Positions 30,746-37,989 of a DNA stretch of 39,906 nt are shown one piece after another. The DNA comes from Oscillospiraceae bacterium (GTDB lineage Bacteria > Bacillota > Clostridia > Oscillospirales > Oscillospiraceae). The position numbers and the translations under genes were made by a program. Numbering within the stretch: the stretch's first letter is position 1; each line of letters opens with the position of its first letter. Location of the stretch: assembly GCA_017632035.1 (NCBI GenBank), contig JAGBSG010000033.1, forward strand, positions 1-39,906. Direction: 5' to 3'. Below the pieces are notes generated by a model. It ran no database searches. It was not told the origin of the DNA and saw only the letters and a list, made by a program, of their open reading frames with translations.

Positions 30746-31165
30746 TCATTTCTTTAATCTTGCATCCAGCCTATTCTCAAAGGTCTCAGGGATAAACGAT
30801 TCATGCTCACCACCGGGCAGCCATGGTTCCATCCATTTGCCCTGAGCGTTGGCGTTTCCTTTTTTGATCCCGTTACCCGGTGTGTTGGGGTTGTTGACCT
30901 TCTGGAAATCATATTCCGGATGATGATACAATCTCCGGGCATAAGGTGTGTCACCCACACATAGAGAAGTAACAATTTCGCCTTCATGTACCGCCTGATC
31001 TATCGCTCCCATAGACCCTTCCAGTGTACCATCGTTAAACGGTACCACCTGGGCAGTAACCACCTCACCTTTGACTGCAGCCATCGTTTCCAAAGCGGCA
31101 TCCATGATCTCACGACGAATACCATCAAGAGATGATAGGTTTAGCTTGATCTCAACCTTGGGCAT
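30746..31165 (-). CDS. Phage minor capsid protein-like (Minor_capsid_2 type)
   Basis: This 139-residue protein begins MPKVEIKLNLSSLDGIRREI and contains VVPFNDGTLEGS, CVGDTPYARRLYHHPEYDFQ in part, and a WMEPWLPGG end. The YARRLYHHPEY block and the following Asn-Pro-Asn region are typical, as I recall, of small head-tail connector or minor capsid proteins of Firmicutes siphophages. In a 10-kb element lacking other capsid genes it may modify or hijack helper particles. AAGG precedes the start with seven bases. Confidence 0.65.
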   Translation of the reverse strand: MPKVEIKLNLSSLDGIRREIMDAALETMAAVKGEVVTAQVVPFNDGTLEGSMGAIDQAVHEGEIVTSLCVGDTPYARRLYHHPEYDFQKVNNPNTPGNGIKKGNANAQGKWMEPWLPGGEHESFIPETFENRLDARLKK

Positions 31166-31183
31166 AAATGCACCTTCCCTTAG

Positions 31184-31750
31184 TTACTGGATACCATACA
31201 ATGCCAGTTCAATGCGCTGGCTGACATTGCCGGACTTGCCCCATTCAGCGAGGGTTTCTGCATCGGTGCCCATGCTCTGCACGATGCTACCAATCACCTT
31301 CAGTGCACCATCTGCCATTGTGTTATATGCCTGGATCTTGCCCTCCACAGTAGGAATGTTGCCAAGAGGAATGCGGTGCTCCTTGGCATACTTGGCAATA
31401 GCATTGACCATCACACCATTTGCCTGGTGCTTTACGAGCAGACGGTGCAGAGCCTCATCGTCAAGGTTGAAATCACCCCGCAGCAGTTCCAGGTCTGCAG
31501 TATCTACCTTCCGGCCGTCCAGCTCCGCCCACTTCTTAGCTGCGTCGGTGGCCTCCTGAAGAATAACAGCAATCTGATCCCTTGCACGTGTAGCCGCCTG
31601 CTGCAGATGCTCACGCAGATCCCATACCTTTTCATTGGCATTTGCAACAGAAAGCTGATTGTGCGCTGCCTCAATAGCGTTGCCGGTTGTCATAGCCTTG
31701 GTGTTAAGACTTGCCAACACAGCCCTCATTTTGTCTACATACTTACTCAT
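31184..31750 (-). CDS. Helical hypothetical phage-type protein (188 aa)
   Basis: The product is almost wholly helical and charged, with coiled-coil-like stretches (LREHLQQAATRARDQIAVIL, in part) and no membrane segment. Composition and its place before the minor-capsid-like gene suggest a scaffold or head-associated protein, but I recognise no family. ATG 31750 has AAGGATGG eight bases upstream and is preferred over ATG 31762. It is the first gene after a long leader with a promoter at 31960-31988. Confidence 0.5.
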   Translation of the reverse strand: MSKYVDKMRAVLASLNTKAMTTGNAIEAAHNQLSVANANEKVWDLREHLQQAATRARDQIAVILQEATDAAKKWAELDGRKVDTADLELLRGDFNLDDEALHRLLVKHQANGVMVNAIAKYAKEHRIPLGNIPTVEGKIQAYNTMADGALKVIGSIVQSMGTDAETLAEWGKSGNVSQRIELALYGIQ

Positions 31751-31803
31751 TGTTTTTACCATCCTTTTCTACAGTTGTTTTTTCGCCCCTCTTTTTCGAT
31801 AAG

Positions 31804-31842
31804 CCCAGAGTGAGGGAAAGGAGGCAAAAACCTCACTCCGGG
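31804..31842 (-). promoter_or_regulatory. Leader hairpin before the phage-type genes
   Basis: CCCAGAGTGAGG (31804-31815) pairs with CCTCACTCCGGG (31831-31842), with one mismatch. It lies between the attenuator and the start of the 188-aa gene. Confidence 0.5.
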
Positions 31843-31869
31843 CAAAAGGCAAACGATCCGAATGAAAGA

Positions 31870-31912
31870 AAAAGCGCACAGGAACGGCAATAGCCATTTC
31901 CCATGCGCTTTA
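31870..31912 (-). terminator. Leader terminator or attenuator
   Basis: On the minus strand AAAGCGCA and GGGAA pair with TTCC and GTGCGCTTT, followed by a T-rich tract. It sits about 50 bases after the promoter and 120 before the first gene, so it could stop transcription unless relieved. Confidence 0.55.
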
Positions 31913-31959
31913 ACGCTAACCCTTGCAGGCGGTACTCAAATCGTTATTCTTTGATTAAT

Positions 31960-32001
31960 ATTATACCATACTAGGGGGGATAGGTCAAGTATTCCCCCTA
32001 G
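31960..32001 (-). promoter_or_regulatory. Strong promoter with CTAGGGGG inverted repeat
   Basis: Minus-strand TTGACC (31983-31988) and TATAAT (31960-31965), with a TGG extension, are spaced by 17 bases. CTAGGGGG (31971-31978) and CCCCCTAG (31994-32001) flank the -35 box as an inverted repeat, a likely operator. Confidence 0.65.
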
Positions 32002-32173
32002 AGCCACAAGCCTTTCCCGGTTTTCTAGTGGTCAAATATGTATGCATAAATGGGGCGTGACGGTCACTTTCCCGCACCTTCTCCACACTATCCCCCAGGA
32101 AGCTCTGTAGGCAGCGCAGAAGGTTGTTGGCTTTCTGCTGCTCCTCTGGCAGATACGCAATGGTTATTTTCAC
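31985..32173 (-). CDS. Small conserved-looking protein (62 aa)
   Basis: The product starts at GTG 32173, seven bases after AGGAGG and overlapping the previous stop (GTGA). It reads VKITIAYLPEEQQKANNLL, then SDRHAPFMHTYLTTRKPGKAC. The end of this kind (K-x-PGK-C) recurs in small proteins of Clostridia islands, from memory, with no known function. Its stop lies inside the promoter of the next genes. Confidence 0.6.
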   Translation of the reverse strand: MKITIAYLPEEQQKANNLLRCLQSFLGDSVEKVRESDRHAPFMHTYLTTRKPGKACGSRGNT

Positions 32174-32394
32174 ACCGCAACCTCCTGACCACGATAGCCG
32201 ATCATGTAGCATTGGAACATATACTCCGCCATCTGTGCTGCTATCCATGCGTCACGGCATTTTTGCCTGCATAGGTTAATAAAAAATAAGCGATCACATG
32301 GCGCTGATCCGCGCTGGGCGGCAGTGCGGCCGCGCCTACTAAGCCGTTCGCCAAATTCCACAATACTTTTTGTTAGGATTGAGTTGCTGTTCAT
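32170..32394 (-). CDS. Small hypothetical protein (74 aa)
   Basis: The ATG at 32394 follows AGGAGG by ten bases. The protein is basic (ERLSRRGRTAAQRG) with a Cys-containing helical C-terminus (NLCRQKCRDAWIAAQMAEYM). No family is recognised. It overlaps the following GTG by four bases, so the two are translated together. Confidence 0.55.
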   Translation of the reverse strand: MNSNSILTKSIVEFGERLSRRGRTAAQRGSAPCDRLFFINLCRQKCRDAWIAAQMAEYMFQCYMIGYRGQEVAV

Positions 32395-32411
32395 ACTTGA
32401 TTTCCTCCTGA

Positions 32412-32579
32412 TCATTCGTTAAAATGGGAGGTGGAATGTGGGTCTGTCAATTCACTTTCCACCTTTGAGCCGTCTCTGTGTTCCAGCACAGGGGCGGCTT
32501 CTTCTTTGTCCTGGCAGTCGCAGTGCTCTACAAAATCGAGGTATGAGTGACACTGTGGACAGATTCGGTAAAATGGCAT
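32412..32579 (-). CDS. Small Cys-rich (zinc-ribbon-like) protein (55 aa)
   Basis: The product reads MPFYRICPQCHSYLDFVEHCDCQD and then an acidic tail. CPxC and CDC could bind one zinc ion. AAGGATG lies seven bases upstream. It precedes the 74-aa gene by 17 bp in the same direction. Confidence 0.5.
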   Translation of the reverse strand: MPFYRICPQCHSYLDFVEHCDCQDKEEAAPVLEHRDGSKVESELTDPHSTSHFNE

Positions 32580-32641
32580 CTTTGCACATCCTTCCTCTTT
32601 TTACCTTTTGACTTTTGGCTTAGTGTGTGTATTACCTTATG

Positions 32642-32668
32642 AAAGGGGCGGACTATAAGCCCCCTTTT
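32642..32668 (-). terminator. Terminator after the RepA-like gene
   Basis: On the minus strand AAAGGGGGC pairs with GCCCCTTTT with a T-run. It lies about 110 bases after the RepA-like stop. Confidence 0.5.
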
Positions 32669-32710
32669 ATAAGGGTACACACATGCGCATAATTTTCCAT
32701 ATATATAATA

Positions 32711-32770
32711 CTGTTTTTGCGACCCTGTTTCGCCACACGGCAAACATCAAGGAATTCTGTTTTTGCGACC
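32711..32770. repeat. 14-bp direct repeats next to the RepA-like gene
   Basis: CTGTTTTTGCGACC occurs at 32711-32724 and 32757-32770. Repeats next to a replication ATPase may be iterons of an origin; two copies are few for that. Confidence 0.45.
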
Positions 32771-32778
32771 TTCTGCTT

Positions 32779-33852
32779 TCACCTGTGGAAAGCTCTTGAA
32801 ACAACGCCATTTTCTCTGTCAAACGAAGGGTGTTCATCTACACTACGGCGAATCGTATCAAGACTTACACCTAGATATTCAGCCAGAGTGGAAATGGTTA
32901 CTGGACCATCTGCAGAACAAATGTCATATGCAGCCTCCAGTCGCCGCTTACGCTCCTTTAATTTTTGCTCCTTAGATTTCCGGGCATTCATTGCTCGTTG
33001 GTGAGGTTGCAGCTCATGGTGCGGTGCTACCTCTTTTGTGTCAAAGTGCTCTATCACGTGGAGAGGGTAATCAAACCACACATCTACCGGCGGGAATGTT
33101 GCAAATTCTCGCAGCGTGCCAGTGATCCGCCACGCTGTGATCCCTTCCCGCCGCCGGTCCTGTGGCAACTCCAGCTCTGTCATATCCAAAAGGGCATCAA
33201 CATCACGGGCAAACACTCCGGATCCGGATGCACGATCCATACTGCGCTTCCAACTCTGATCTCCCTTGCTGTGGTGATGGCAATAAATTACCGCACAGTT
33301 ACATTCATAGGCAATTTGATCAAAATAATTAACGAACTGTGCCATTGCATAAGCGTTATTCTCATTGCCGGTAAGAACTTTGTAGATAGGGTCGATGATT
33401 ATGGCTGCATAGCCCTTGTACTTTGCCCTGCGAATCAATAATGGCGTAAGCTTGTCTAACGGGAGGGTGTGTCCTCGCAGATTCCAAACAGTGATGTTCG
33501 TGATATGGTCATGCTCCCAGCTCAATGCTGTGTATATATCTTTGAAGCGATGTAGGCAGCTTGCGGAATCTAATTCGAAATTCACATAGAGCACTCGACC
33601 TTGAGCGCATTGCCAACCAAGCCAGGATCTACCCTCTGCTATTGCGCAGCATAGTTCAATTAGGCTATAGGACTTTCCGGCTTTGGAGGGCCCAGCAATT
33701 AGCATCTTGTGGCCTTTACGAAGAACCCCTTCAATCAGGTGCGGAGATACAGCCGGAATTCCATTGAATACATCGGCTAGGTTTTCGGGCCAGCCCAGAT
33801 TGTCGTTATCATCGTCCTGCACCCATGGTTCCAACCCTTTAATCACAGGCAT
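32779..33852 (-). CDS. RepA-like AAA ATPase (phage/plasmid replicative helicase type)
   Basis: The product of about 357 residues has Walker A GPSKAGKS (about 54-61), a Walker B-like IIIDPIYK segment and CHHHSKG, the pattern of RepA/AAA_25 hexameric helicases. A C-terminal basic helical region (about 290-320) is followed by a helix-turn-helix-like end (ISTLAEYLGVSLDTIRRSV). Such proteins load or act as helicases at replication origins of phages and islands. The start is ATG 33852, only three bases after AGGAGG; GTG 33846 has better spacing. It overlaps the preceding gene's stop. Confidence 0.75.
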   Translation of the reverse strand: MPVIKGLEPWVQDDDNDNLGWPENLADVFNGIPAVSPHLIEGVLRKGHKMLIAGPSKAGKSYSLIELCCAIAEGRSWLGWQCAQGRVLYVNFELDSASCLHRFKDIYTALSWEHDHITNITVWNLRGHTLPLDKLTPLLIRRAKYKGYAAIIIDPIYKVLTGNENNAYAMAQFVNYFDQIAYECNCAVIYCHHHSKGDQSWKRSMDRASGSGVFARDVDALLDMTELELPQDRRREGITAWRITGTLREFATFPPVDVWFDYPLHVIEHFDTKEVAPHHELQPHQRAMNARKSKEQKLKERKRRLEAAYDICSADGPVTISTLAEYLGVSLDTIRRSVDEHPSFDRENGVVSRAFHR

Positions 33853-34180
33853 CAGCCTCCTGGTTATCCGGCCGAGCATCGGTATGGACTCTACCAAATG
33901 CCTGCAACTGTTCCATCCGAGCCTGTTTGTTATACAACTCTTCCAGATCCACAACAAGTTGAACACTGCGCCGCTTGCCGATCTCCACCACCTCGTAGCC
34001 TTTAACATTGTAGGCCCGGTAGATCATGTGCTTATCGTCGCAAATATTTACGCCATCACTGCCGCAGATCTGCAACCACTCTTTCGGAAGTACGATCACA
34101 TCCTCGAACTTCTCGCTGGTGCGGTGATCCTTGATAACCACAGGATAGGCAAATGCCTTAATTGTCGTTGAAGTCTTCAT
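33839..34180 (-). CDS. Hypothetical protein upstream of repA (113 aa)
   Basis: The product has an N-terminal beta-rich half (IKAFAYPVVIKDHRTSEKFEDVIVLP in part) and a helical acidic C-terminus. AGGAGG precedes the ATG by eight bases. Its end overlaps the RepA-like gene, which suggests coupled expression and a role in replication. I recognise no domain. Confidence 0.55.
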   Translation of the reverse strand: MKTSTTIKAFAYPVVIKDHRTSEKFEDVIVLPKEWLQICGSDGVNICDDKHMIYRAYNVKGYEVVEIGKRRSVQLVVDLEELYNKQARMEQLQAFGRVHTDARPDNQEADACD

Positions 34181-34193
34181 TGGTTATTCCTCC

Positions 34194-34433
34194 TTATATT
34201 TCTACCCGGCGAATACCGGATGCTCCTACCACCGTGGCGGGCTGGTTGTCCTTGCCGTCCTCGCACTGTAAGTACCTGACCAGATTAGGATAGTATAGCA
34301 GTACCTTTTGTCCGACCTTCCGGACGGGGATAGCGCCGTTTTTGACCCATAGCCTTAGTGTGTACTCACTGACCGGAACACCGTCGCTCTTGGCTCGCTG
34401 GACAGCCTCACGGATTGTTACTACATTAGGCAT
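34194..34433 (-). CDS. Excisionase/AlpA-like HTH protein (79 aa)
   Basis: The N-terminal part (VVTIREAVQRAKSDGVPVSEYTLR, in part) and LWVKNGAIPVRKVGQKVLLYYPNLVRYL form a MerR-like winged HTH as in small excisionases. ATG 34433 has AGGAGG ten bases upstream; ATG 34442 is too close to it. It sits between the Cro-like gene and the replication genes. It may be the true excisionase or a second regulator. Confidence 0.65.
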   Translation of the reverse strand: MPNVVTIREAVQRAKSDGVPVSEYTLRLWVKNGAIPVRKVGQKVLLYYPNLVRYLQCEDGKDNQPATVVGASGIRRVEI

Positions 34434-34438
34434 TTTTG

Positions 34439-34639
34439 TCATTCCTCCTTTTCCAGAATATCAGTTACATCCACACCAAGAGCTTTGGCAATACGGCCCA
34501 GTGTAGCAGGACGAATGCTGCGGCCACGAAGAACGCCATTGATAGTCTGGACTGGCATTTCTGCCTTTACAGACAAATCAATAGTGTTCATACATGCTCT
34601 TGCCATTGCAAGCCGCAATTTGTTACGGTTAACTTTCAT
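34439..34639 (-). CDS. Cro-like Xre repressor (66 aa)
   Basis: This small single-domain HTH protein (LAMARACMNTIDLSVKAEMP, VQTINGVLRGRSIRPATLGRIA in part, ending VDVTDILEKEE) matches Cro/C1-type regulators. GGAGGTGAGAAC precedes the ATG. It is divergent from the CI-like gene across a 134-bp control region with three similar operator sites, the standard lysis-lysogeny style switch. Confidence 0.8.
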   Translation of the reverse strand: MKVNRNKLRLAMARACMNTIDLSVKAEMPVQTINGVLRGRSIRPATLGRIAKALGVDVTDILEKEE

Positions 34640-34656
34640 GTTCTCACCTCCAATGT

Positions 34657-34756
34657 GTCCGAACGGGACGATTTGATATTATAATATATCCGTTCGGAGC
34701 GTTTGTCAATATTTTTTGAAAAATATATTCCCAAACGGAAATATTTGTGATATACT
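34657..34756. promoter_or_regulatory. Divergent promoters and three operator-like palindromes
   Basis: Operator-like sites are GTCC-GAACG-GGAC (34657-34669), TCCGTTCGGA (34689-34698) and TTCCCAAACGGAA (34728-34740), close to a consensus TTCCGAACGGAA. The minus-strand promoter for cro is TTGACA-N17-TATTAT, and the second palindrome falls in its spacer. The plus-strand promoter for the CI-like gene has TATACT (34751-34756). Confidence 0.7.
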
Positions 34757-34773
34757 CAATTCGAGGTGATATT

Positions 34774-35148
34774 ATGGAGTCAAATTATGCTGCGCCAAAA
34801 TACGGTCAACGAATTCGAGAGGTGCGAAAATCTCTTGGTTTAACGCAGGAACAATTTGCAAAAAAATGTGGAATATCTCTAACTAGCTTACGACGGTATG
34901 AAGCTAACGAGCGACAACCAAACATAGCTATTCTTGAAGATATAGCAGCACATATAGGAATGACTATTCAAGAATTTTTGTGGAAAGACTTCCAGAATAC
35001 TGTATCAACACCCTATAGTCAGGCGTTGAGTCGCCTGCTGCAAACAGCTTTTGATCAGCTTAACGACGAAGGCCAACAAAAAGCACTTGAGCGAGTAGAA
35101 GAGCTAACAGAGATACCTAAGTACCAAAAAGAAACGCCTCAGGATTGA
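34774..35148 (+). CDS. CI-like Xre-family repressor (124 aa)
   Basis: The N-terminal HTH (YGQRIREVRKSLGLTQEQFA, then KKCGISLTSLRRYEANERQP) is followed by a helical region and a C-terminal helix, without the peptidase domain of LexA/CI. Release would therefore need another protein, as in phage-inducible islands where a helper phage protein binds the repressor. GAGGTGATATT precedes ATG 34774. It is divergent from the Cro-like gene. Confidence 0.8.
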   Translation: MESNYAAPKYGQRIREVRKSLGLTQEQFAKKCGISLTSLRRYEANERQPNIAILEDIAAHIGMTIQEFLWKDFQNTVSTPYSQALSRLLQTAFDQLNDEGQQKALERVEELTEIPKYQKETPQD

Positions 35149-35171
35149 ACGAAATCAAAGGAGCATACCAA

Positions 35172-35834
35172 ATGAAAAACTACACCGACAAATTTAATAT
35201 GACTCCAGAGCAAAGCCTATTTCTTGCCAAAAAGAAATGGGATGAGAATGTGTACTGCGGTATGCGGATGGAGAACCGGGCCGTTACCTTCCCCCAGACA
35301 AAGACGATCCTACAGGGCGTAAATGTTCCCAGTGTTCAGCTGTCCGATATTCAAGCGATTCTGAATATGCGTGATGCCTGGCAGTTCCTGCTTGGCAGTA
35401 TGGATCAGCCGGTCACTCTGGACTACCTGTGCAAGATCAACGAGTATATTGCCCGGAATGAGGCACTGGAATGGGGCAAGCTGCGTACCGGCTCTGTGAT
35501 GATCTCCGGAACGGATTATTTGCCTCCTGTGCCGTCAGCTGAGGCGGTAGCCGCCGAATTAGCGGAGATTCTGACCGCAGATACCTCCGCCACGGCAAAA
35601 GCATTAGAAGCGTTTGTGTGGGGTGCTAGGGGTCAATTCTTCTGGGACGGCAACAAGCGTACCAGTATGACCCTTGCAAATAAGATCTTGATTGCCGCCG
35701 GCGCCGGCTTCCTCACCATCACCGACCGGCACATGGAGCAGTTCAACACCCTGCTTGTGGAGTACTACAACACCGGCGACAGTGAAGCGCTGAAGGACTT
35801 CCTATACGAGAACACAATCCAAGGCATTGCATAA
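35172..35834 (+). CDS. Fic-fold protein with Gln instead of the catalytic His
   Basis: This 220-residue protein has the Fic core: GQFFWDGNKRTS (154-165) matches HPFxDGNxRT, but Q155 replaces the catalytic His. The fold otherwise looks complete. Fic enzymes add AMP or other phosphate groups to proteins; without the His, AMP transfer is doubtful. Related mobile-element Fic proteins with QxFxDGNKRT exist as I recall, so this may be a subfamily trait. ATG 35172 follows AAAGGAG by eight bases. It lies 23 bp after the CI-like gene and probably shares its transcript, like a lysogenic accessory gene. Confidence 0.75.
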   Translation: MKNYTDKFNMTPEQSLFLAKKKWDENVYCGMRMENRAVTFPQTKTILQGVNVPSVQLSDIQAILNMRDAWQFLLGSMDQPVTLDYLCKINEYIARNEALEWGKLRTGSVMISGTDYLPPVPSAEAVAAELAEILTADTSATAKALEAFVWGARGQFFWDGNKRTSMTLANKILIAAGAGFLTITDRHMEQFNTLLVEYYNTGDSEALKDFLYENTIQGIA

Positions 35835-35887
35835 AGCTAAAAAACGCTCCGGTGCTAACAACACCAGAGCGCAGTGAGGTATCTGCT

Positions 35888-36184
35888 GTGAAATTGAATG
35901 AGATTGTTGACCAAATTTTTGATATAGCGATCGCAATAGGTTATAACACCATATCTTACAGTTATCCTCTGCTGGTGTTAGCTAAAAACAAAGCTAAACC
36001 AGAAGATCTCCTTACCGCCATTGCTACTCCGCTAAAACAGAAGATAACAAACGGTATTGCTCCTGGCAAAACCGAACTAACGGCAGCGCTGAAGGCTCTG
36101 AAAGAGATCGCAAAAGATTACCAAATTAAGGAGCTTAGAAAACCTATAGATGATCTAAAAGCCTATCTTGACAGCTTAGGCTGA
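35888..36184 (+). CDS. Helical hypothetical protein (98 aa)
   Basis: The product starts at GTG 35888, eight bases after GAGG. It is all-helical, Lys and Leu rich (KLNEIVDQIFDIAIAIG, LKALKEIAKDYQIKELRKP), without membrane segments. I know no family. Placed after the Fic-like gene, it could be its partner, but nothing in the sequence shows this. Confidence 0.45.
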   Translation: MKLNEIVDQIFDIAIAIGYNTISYSYPLLVLAKNKAKPEDLLTAIATPLKQKITNGIAPGKTELTAALKALKEIAKDYQIKELRKPIDDLKAYLDSLG

Positions 36185-36197
36185 GCATCAAACAAAA

Positions 36198-36260
36198 CCC
36201 GGATGCGCCAACATCCAGGGTATATAGAAAGCCGCCTGAGTGCGCCAACACCCAGACGGC
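36198..36260 (+). repeat. Twin hairpins with a shared GCGCCAA loop
   Basis: CC-GGATG/CATCC-GG (36198-36220) and GCCG-CTG-GTG/CAC-CAG-CGGC (36231-36260) both show TGCGCCAACA across the loop. A related hairpin is at 35845-35871. Confidence 0.6.
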
Positions 36261-36362
36261 TAATACACAAATACCCACAACGATCAAATCATAGGCACTT
36301 TGCGCCCTTTTATTGTACCACTTTGGGGCCTTGGTGTCAACTTCTAAGGAGGAATTATCACC

Positions 36363-37652
36363 ATGGCAAGTATAAGAGAACGTAACGGCAGTTATCAGAT
36401 CACTGTCAGCACCGGCCGGGACATCTACGGCAAGAAGCTCCGGGAAACTACCACCTTCACGCCAGATCCAACGCTAACACCCAAGAAGCGGGAAAAGGCT
36501 GTGGAGGAATTTGCCCGGGACTTTGAGCAGAAGATCCTCAGCGGTGCGGCTATGGATGGCCGCAAGATCACCTTGAAGGACTTTGCAGACCGGTGGCTTG
36601 TGGAATACGCAAAGCAGAAACTGCAACCTGCCACGGTGAACGCATACCGCAGCGAGCTGGACGAAAAGATTTTGCCTGCGCTGGGGCACCTGAAGCTGTC
36701 GGAGCTGAAACCCCACAACATAAATGCTTTCTTTGTGGCTATGACCCAAGACGGTGCCCGGAAGGACGGCAAAGCCGGCGGCTACAGCAAGGGCACGATC
36801 GCAAAAACCCGGAATGTGATCTCCTCTGTGCTGCGGACTGCTGCGGAGTGGGAGATCATAGACCGCAACCCCTGCGATAAGGTGCGGCTGCAGGGTGAAG
36901 ATACCGCCGAAAAGCTGAAATTCTTTACACCGGAGCAGACCGCCACCTTCCTGGACTACATCGAGCAGCCCTATACTGTGAAGATCAAGGGCCACAAGAG
37001 GGTAGACGATACCGGCACACCTTACACTGTGGGAGATTACGAGACCACCAAGGAAGTACCAGAGCAGCTGCGGGTGCTGTTTAACCTGGCAGTGTACACC
37101 GGACTACGGAAGGGTGAGCTGCTGGCTCTCCAATGGCCTGACATCGATCTTGTGGCGGATGTAGTCCGGGTGTCTAAGGCGGTCACACTGGTAGACGGCA
37201 AGCCGGTGATCAAGGCGCCAAAAACCAAAACCTCCCACCGGACCGTATCAATCCCACATTCGCTATCAGAACGCCTCCGGAAGCTGCACACCGAACAGCT
37301 GAAGTACCGCCTCTATGTGGGCGACTACTGGCAGGGGAATGACTGGGTATTTACCCAGGACAACGGCAAGCTGATGAACTACTCCACACCGTACCAAGCA
37401 CTGCAGGACATTATCCGCCGCTACAATGACGGCAAGGAACCAGACAAGCAGCTCCCGCTGATCCCATTTCACGGACTGCGGCATACCTCCGCCACGCTGC
37501 TGATCGCCAGCAAGCAGGATCTCAAAACAGTATCCAGCCGATTAGGCCACGCCCAGACCTCCACCACAATGAACATTTACGCCCACGCACTGCAGGAGAG
37601 CGACCGCAAGGCCGCCACAGCTCTGGAAAATCTCCTTGCAAAACAGGCCTAA
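36363..37652 (+). CDS. int: Tyrosine integrase of element B
   Basis: This 429-residue tyrosine recombinase has an N-terminal arm-binding domain (about 1-65) and a core-binding domain (about 68-180). The catalytic domain has R249 (TGLRKGELL), a Lys near 287-289, H370 and R373 (HGLRHT), H396 (LGHAQ) and nucleophile Y406 (NIYAH). All catalytic residues are present. Such enzymes recombine attP with the 3' end of tRNA genes. The gene stops about 110 bp before the tRNA-Thr copy of the 45-bp core, with two arm-type repeats between. AAGGAGG precedes ATG 36363. It may also have moved element A, though A's arm repeats differ in sequence. Confidence 0.92.
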   Translation: MASIRERNGSYQITVSTGRDIYGKKLRETTTFTPDPTLTPKKREKAVEEFARDFEQKILSGAAMDGRKITLKDFADRWLVEYAKQKLQPATVNAYRSELDEKILPALGHLKLSELKPHNINAFFVAMTQDGARKDGKAGGYSKGTIAKTRNVISSVLRTAAEWEIIDRNPCDKVRLQGEDTAEKLKFFTPEQTATFLDYIEQPYTVKIKGHKRVDDTGTPYTVGDYETTKEVPEQLRVLFNLAVYTGLRKGELLALQWPDIDLVADVVRVSKAVTLVDGKPVIKAPKTKTSHRTVSIPHSLSERLRKLHTEQLKYRLYVGDYWQGNDWVFTQDNGKLMNYSTPYQALQDIIRRYNDGKEPDKQLPLIPFHGLRHTSATLLIASKQDLKTVSSRLGHAQTSTTMNIYAHALQESDRKAATALENLLAKQA

Positions 37653-37672
37653 AAACAAAAAATCGCCGCTCC

Positions 37673-37691
37673 GGTCGCCAAATGGTCGCCA
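37673..37691. repeat. Arm-type direct repeats, right end of element B
   Basis: GGTCGCCA occurs at 37673-37680 and 37684-37691, 11 bp apart, with a degraded third copy at 37695. The same pair with the same 11-bp step is at 27999-28017. Confidence 0.65.
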
Positions 37692-37724
37692 TTTGGTCAT
37701 CGGGGCGGTTTTTCTTAAAAAAGC

Positions 37725-37760
37725 AAAAGTCCCAAAACCATTGCAGTTTCAGGACTTTTT
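37725..37760. terminator. Terminator between integrase and tRNA-Thr
   Basis: AAAAGTCC (37725-37732) pairs with GGACTTTT (37752-37759). It can end both the integrase and the tRNA transcripts. Confidence 0.7.
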
Positions 37761-37761
37761 A

Positions 37762-37837
<76 letters not shown>

Positions 37838-37857
37838 ATTTTGCAGACAGCTTCGCT

Positions 37858-37886
37858 ATTATATCTCAAAGCATACCAAATGTCAA
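37858..37886 (-). promoter_or_regulatory. tRNA-Thr promoter
   Basis: Minus-strand TTGACA (37881-37886) and TATAAT (37858-37863) are 17 bases apart, a perfect consensus promoter, about 20 bases before the tRNA. Confidence 0.85.
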
Positions 37887-37930
37887 GTGGTTTTCCAAAA
37901 AAATGTTGGATCTATATGCCGTTTTTTGCC

Positions 37931-37967
37931 AAAGAAAAGGAGCCTGCCGCAGTCATGCAGCAGGCTC
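37931..37967 (-). terminator. Terminator of the rpsD-rpoA-rplQ operon
   Basis: GAGCCTGC pairs with GCAGGCTC (37940-37967), followed on the minus strand by CTTTTCTTT, 22 bases after the rplQ stop. Confidence 0.8.
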
Positions 37968-37989
37968 TTAATCTTTGTTACAGACCGGA

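Noticed and set aside
32528..32743. Minus-strand 71-codon ORF
   Set aside because: It overlaps the better supported 55-aa Cys-rich gene in another frame and the terminator after the RepA-like gene, and lacks a ribosome site.
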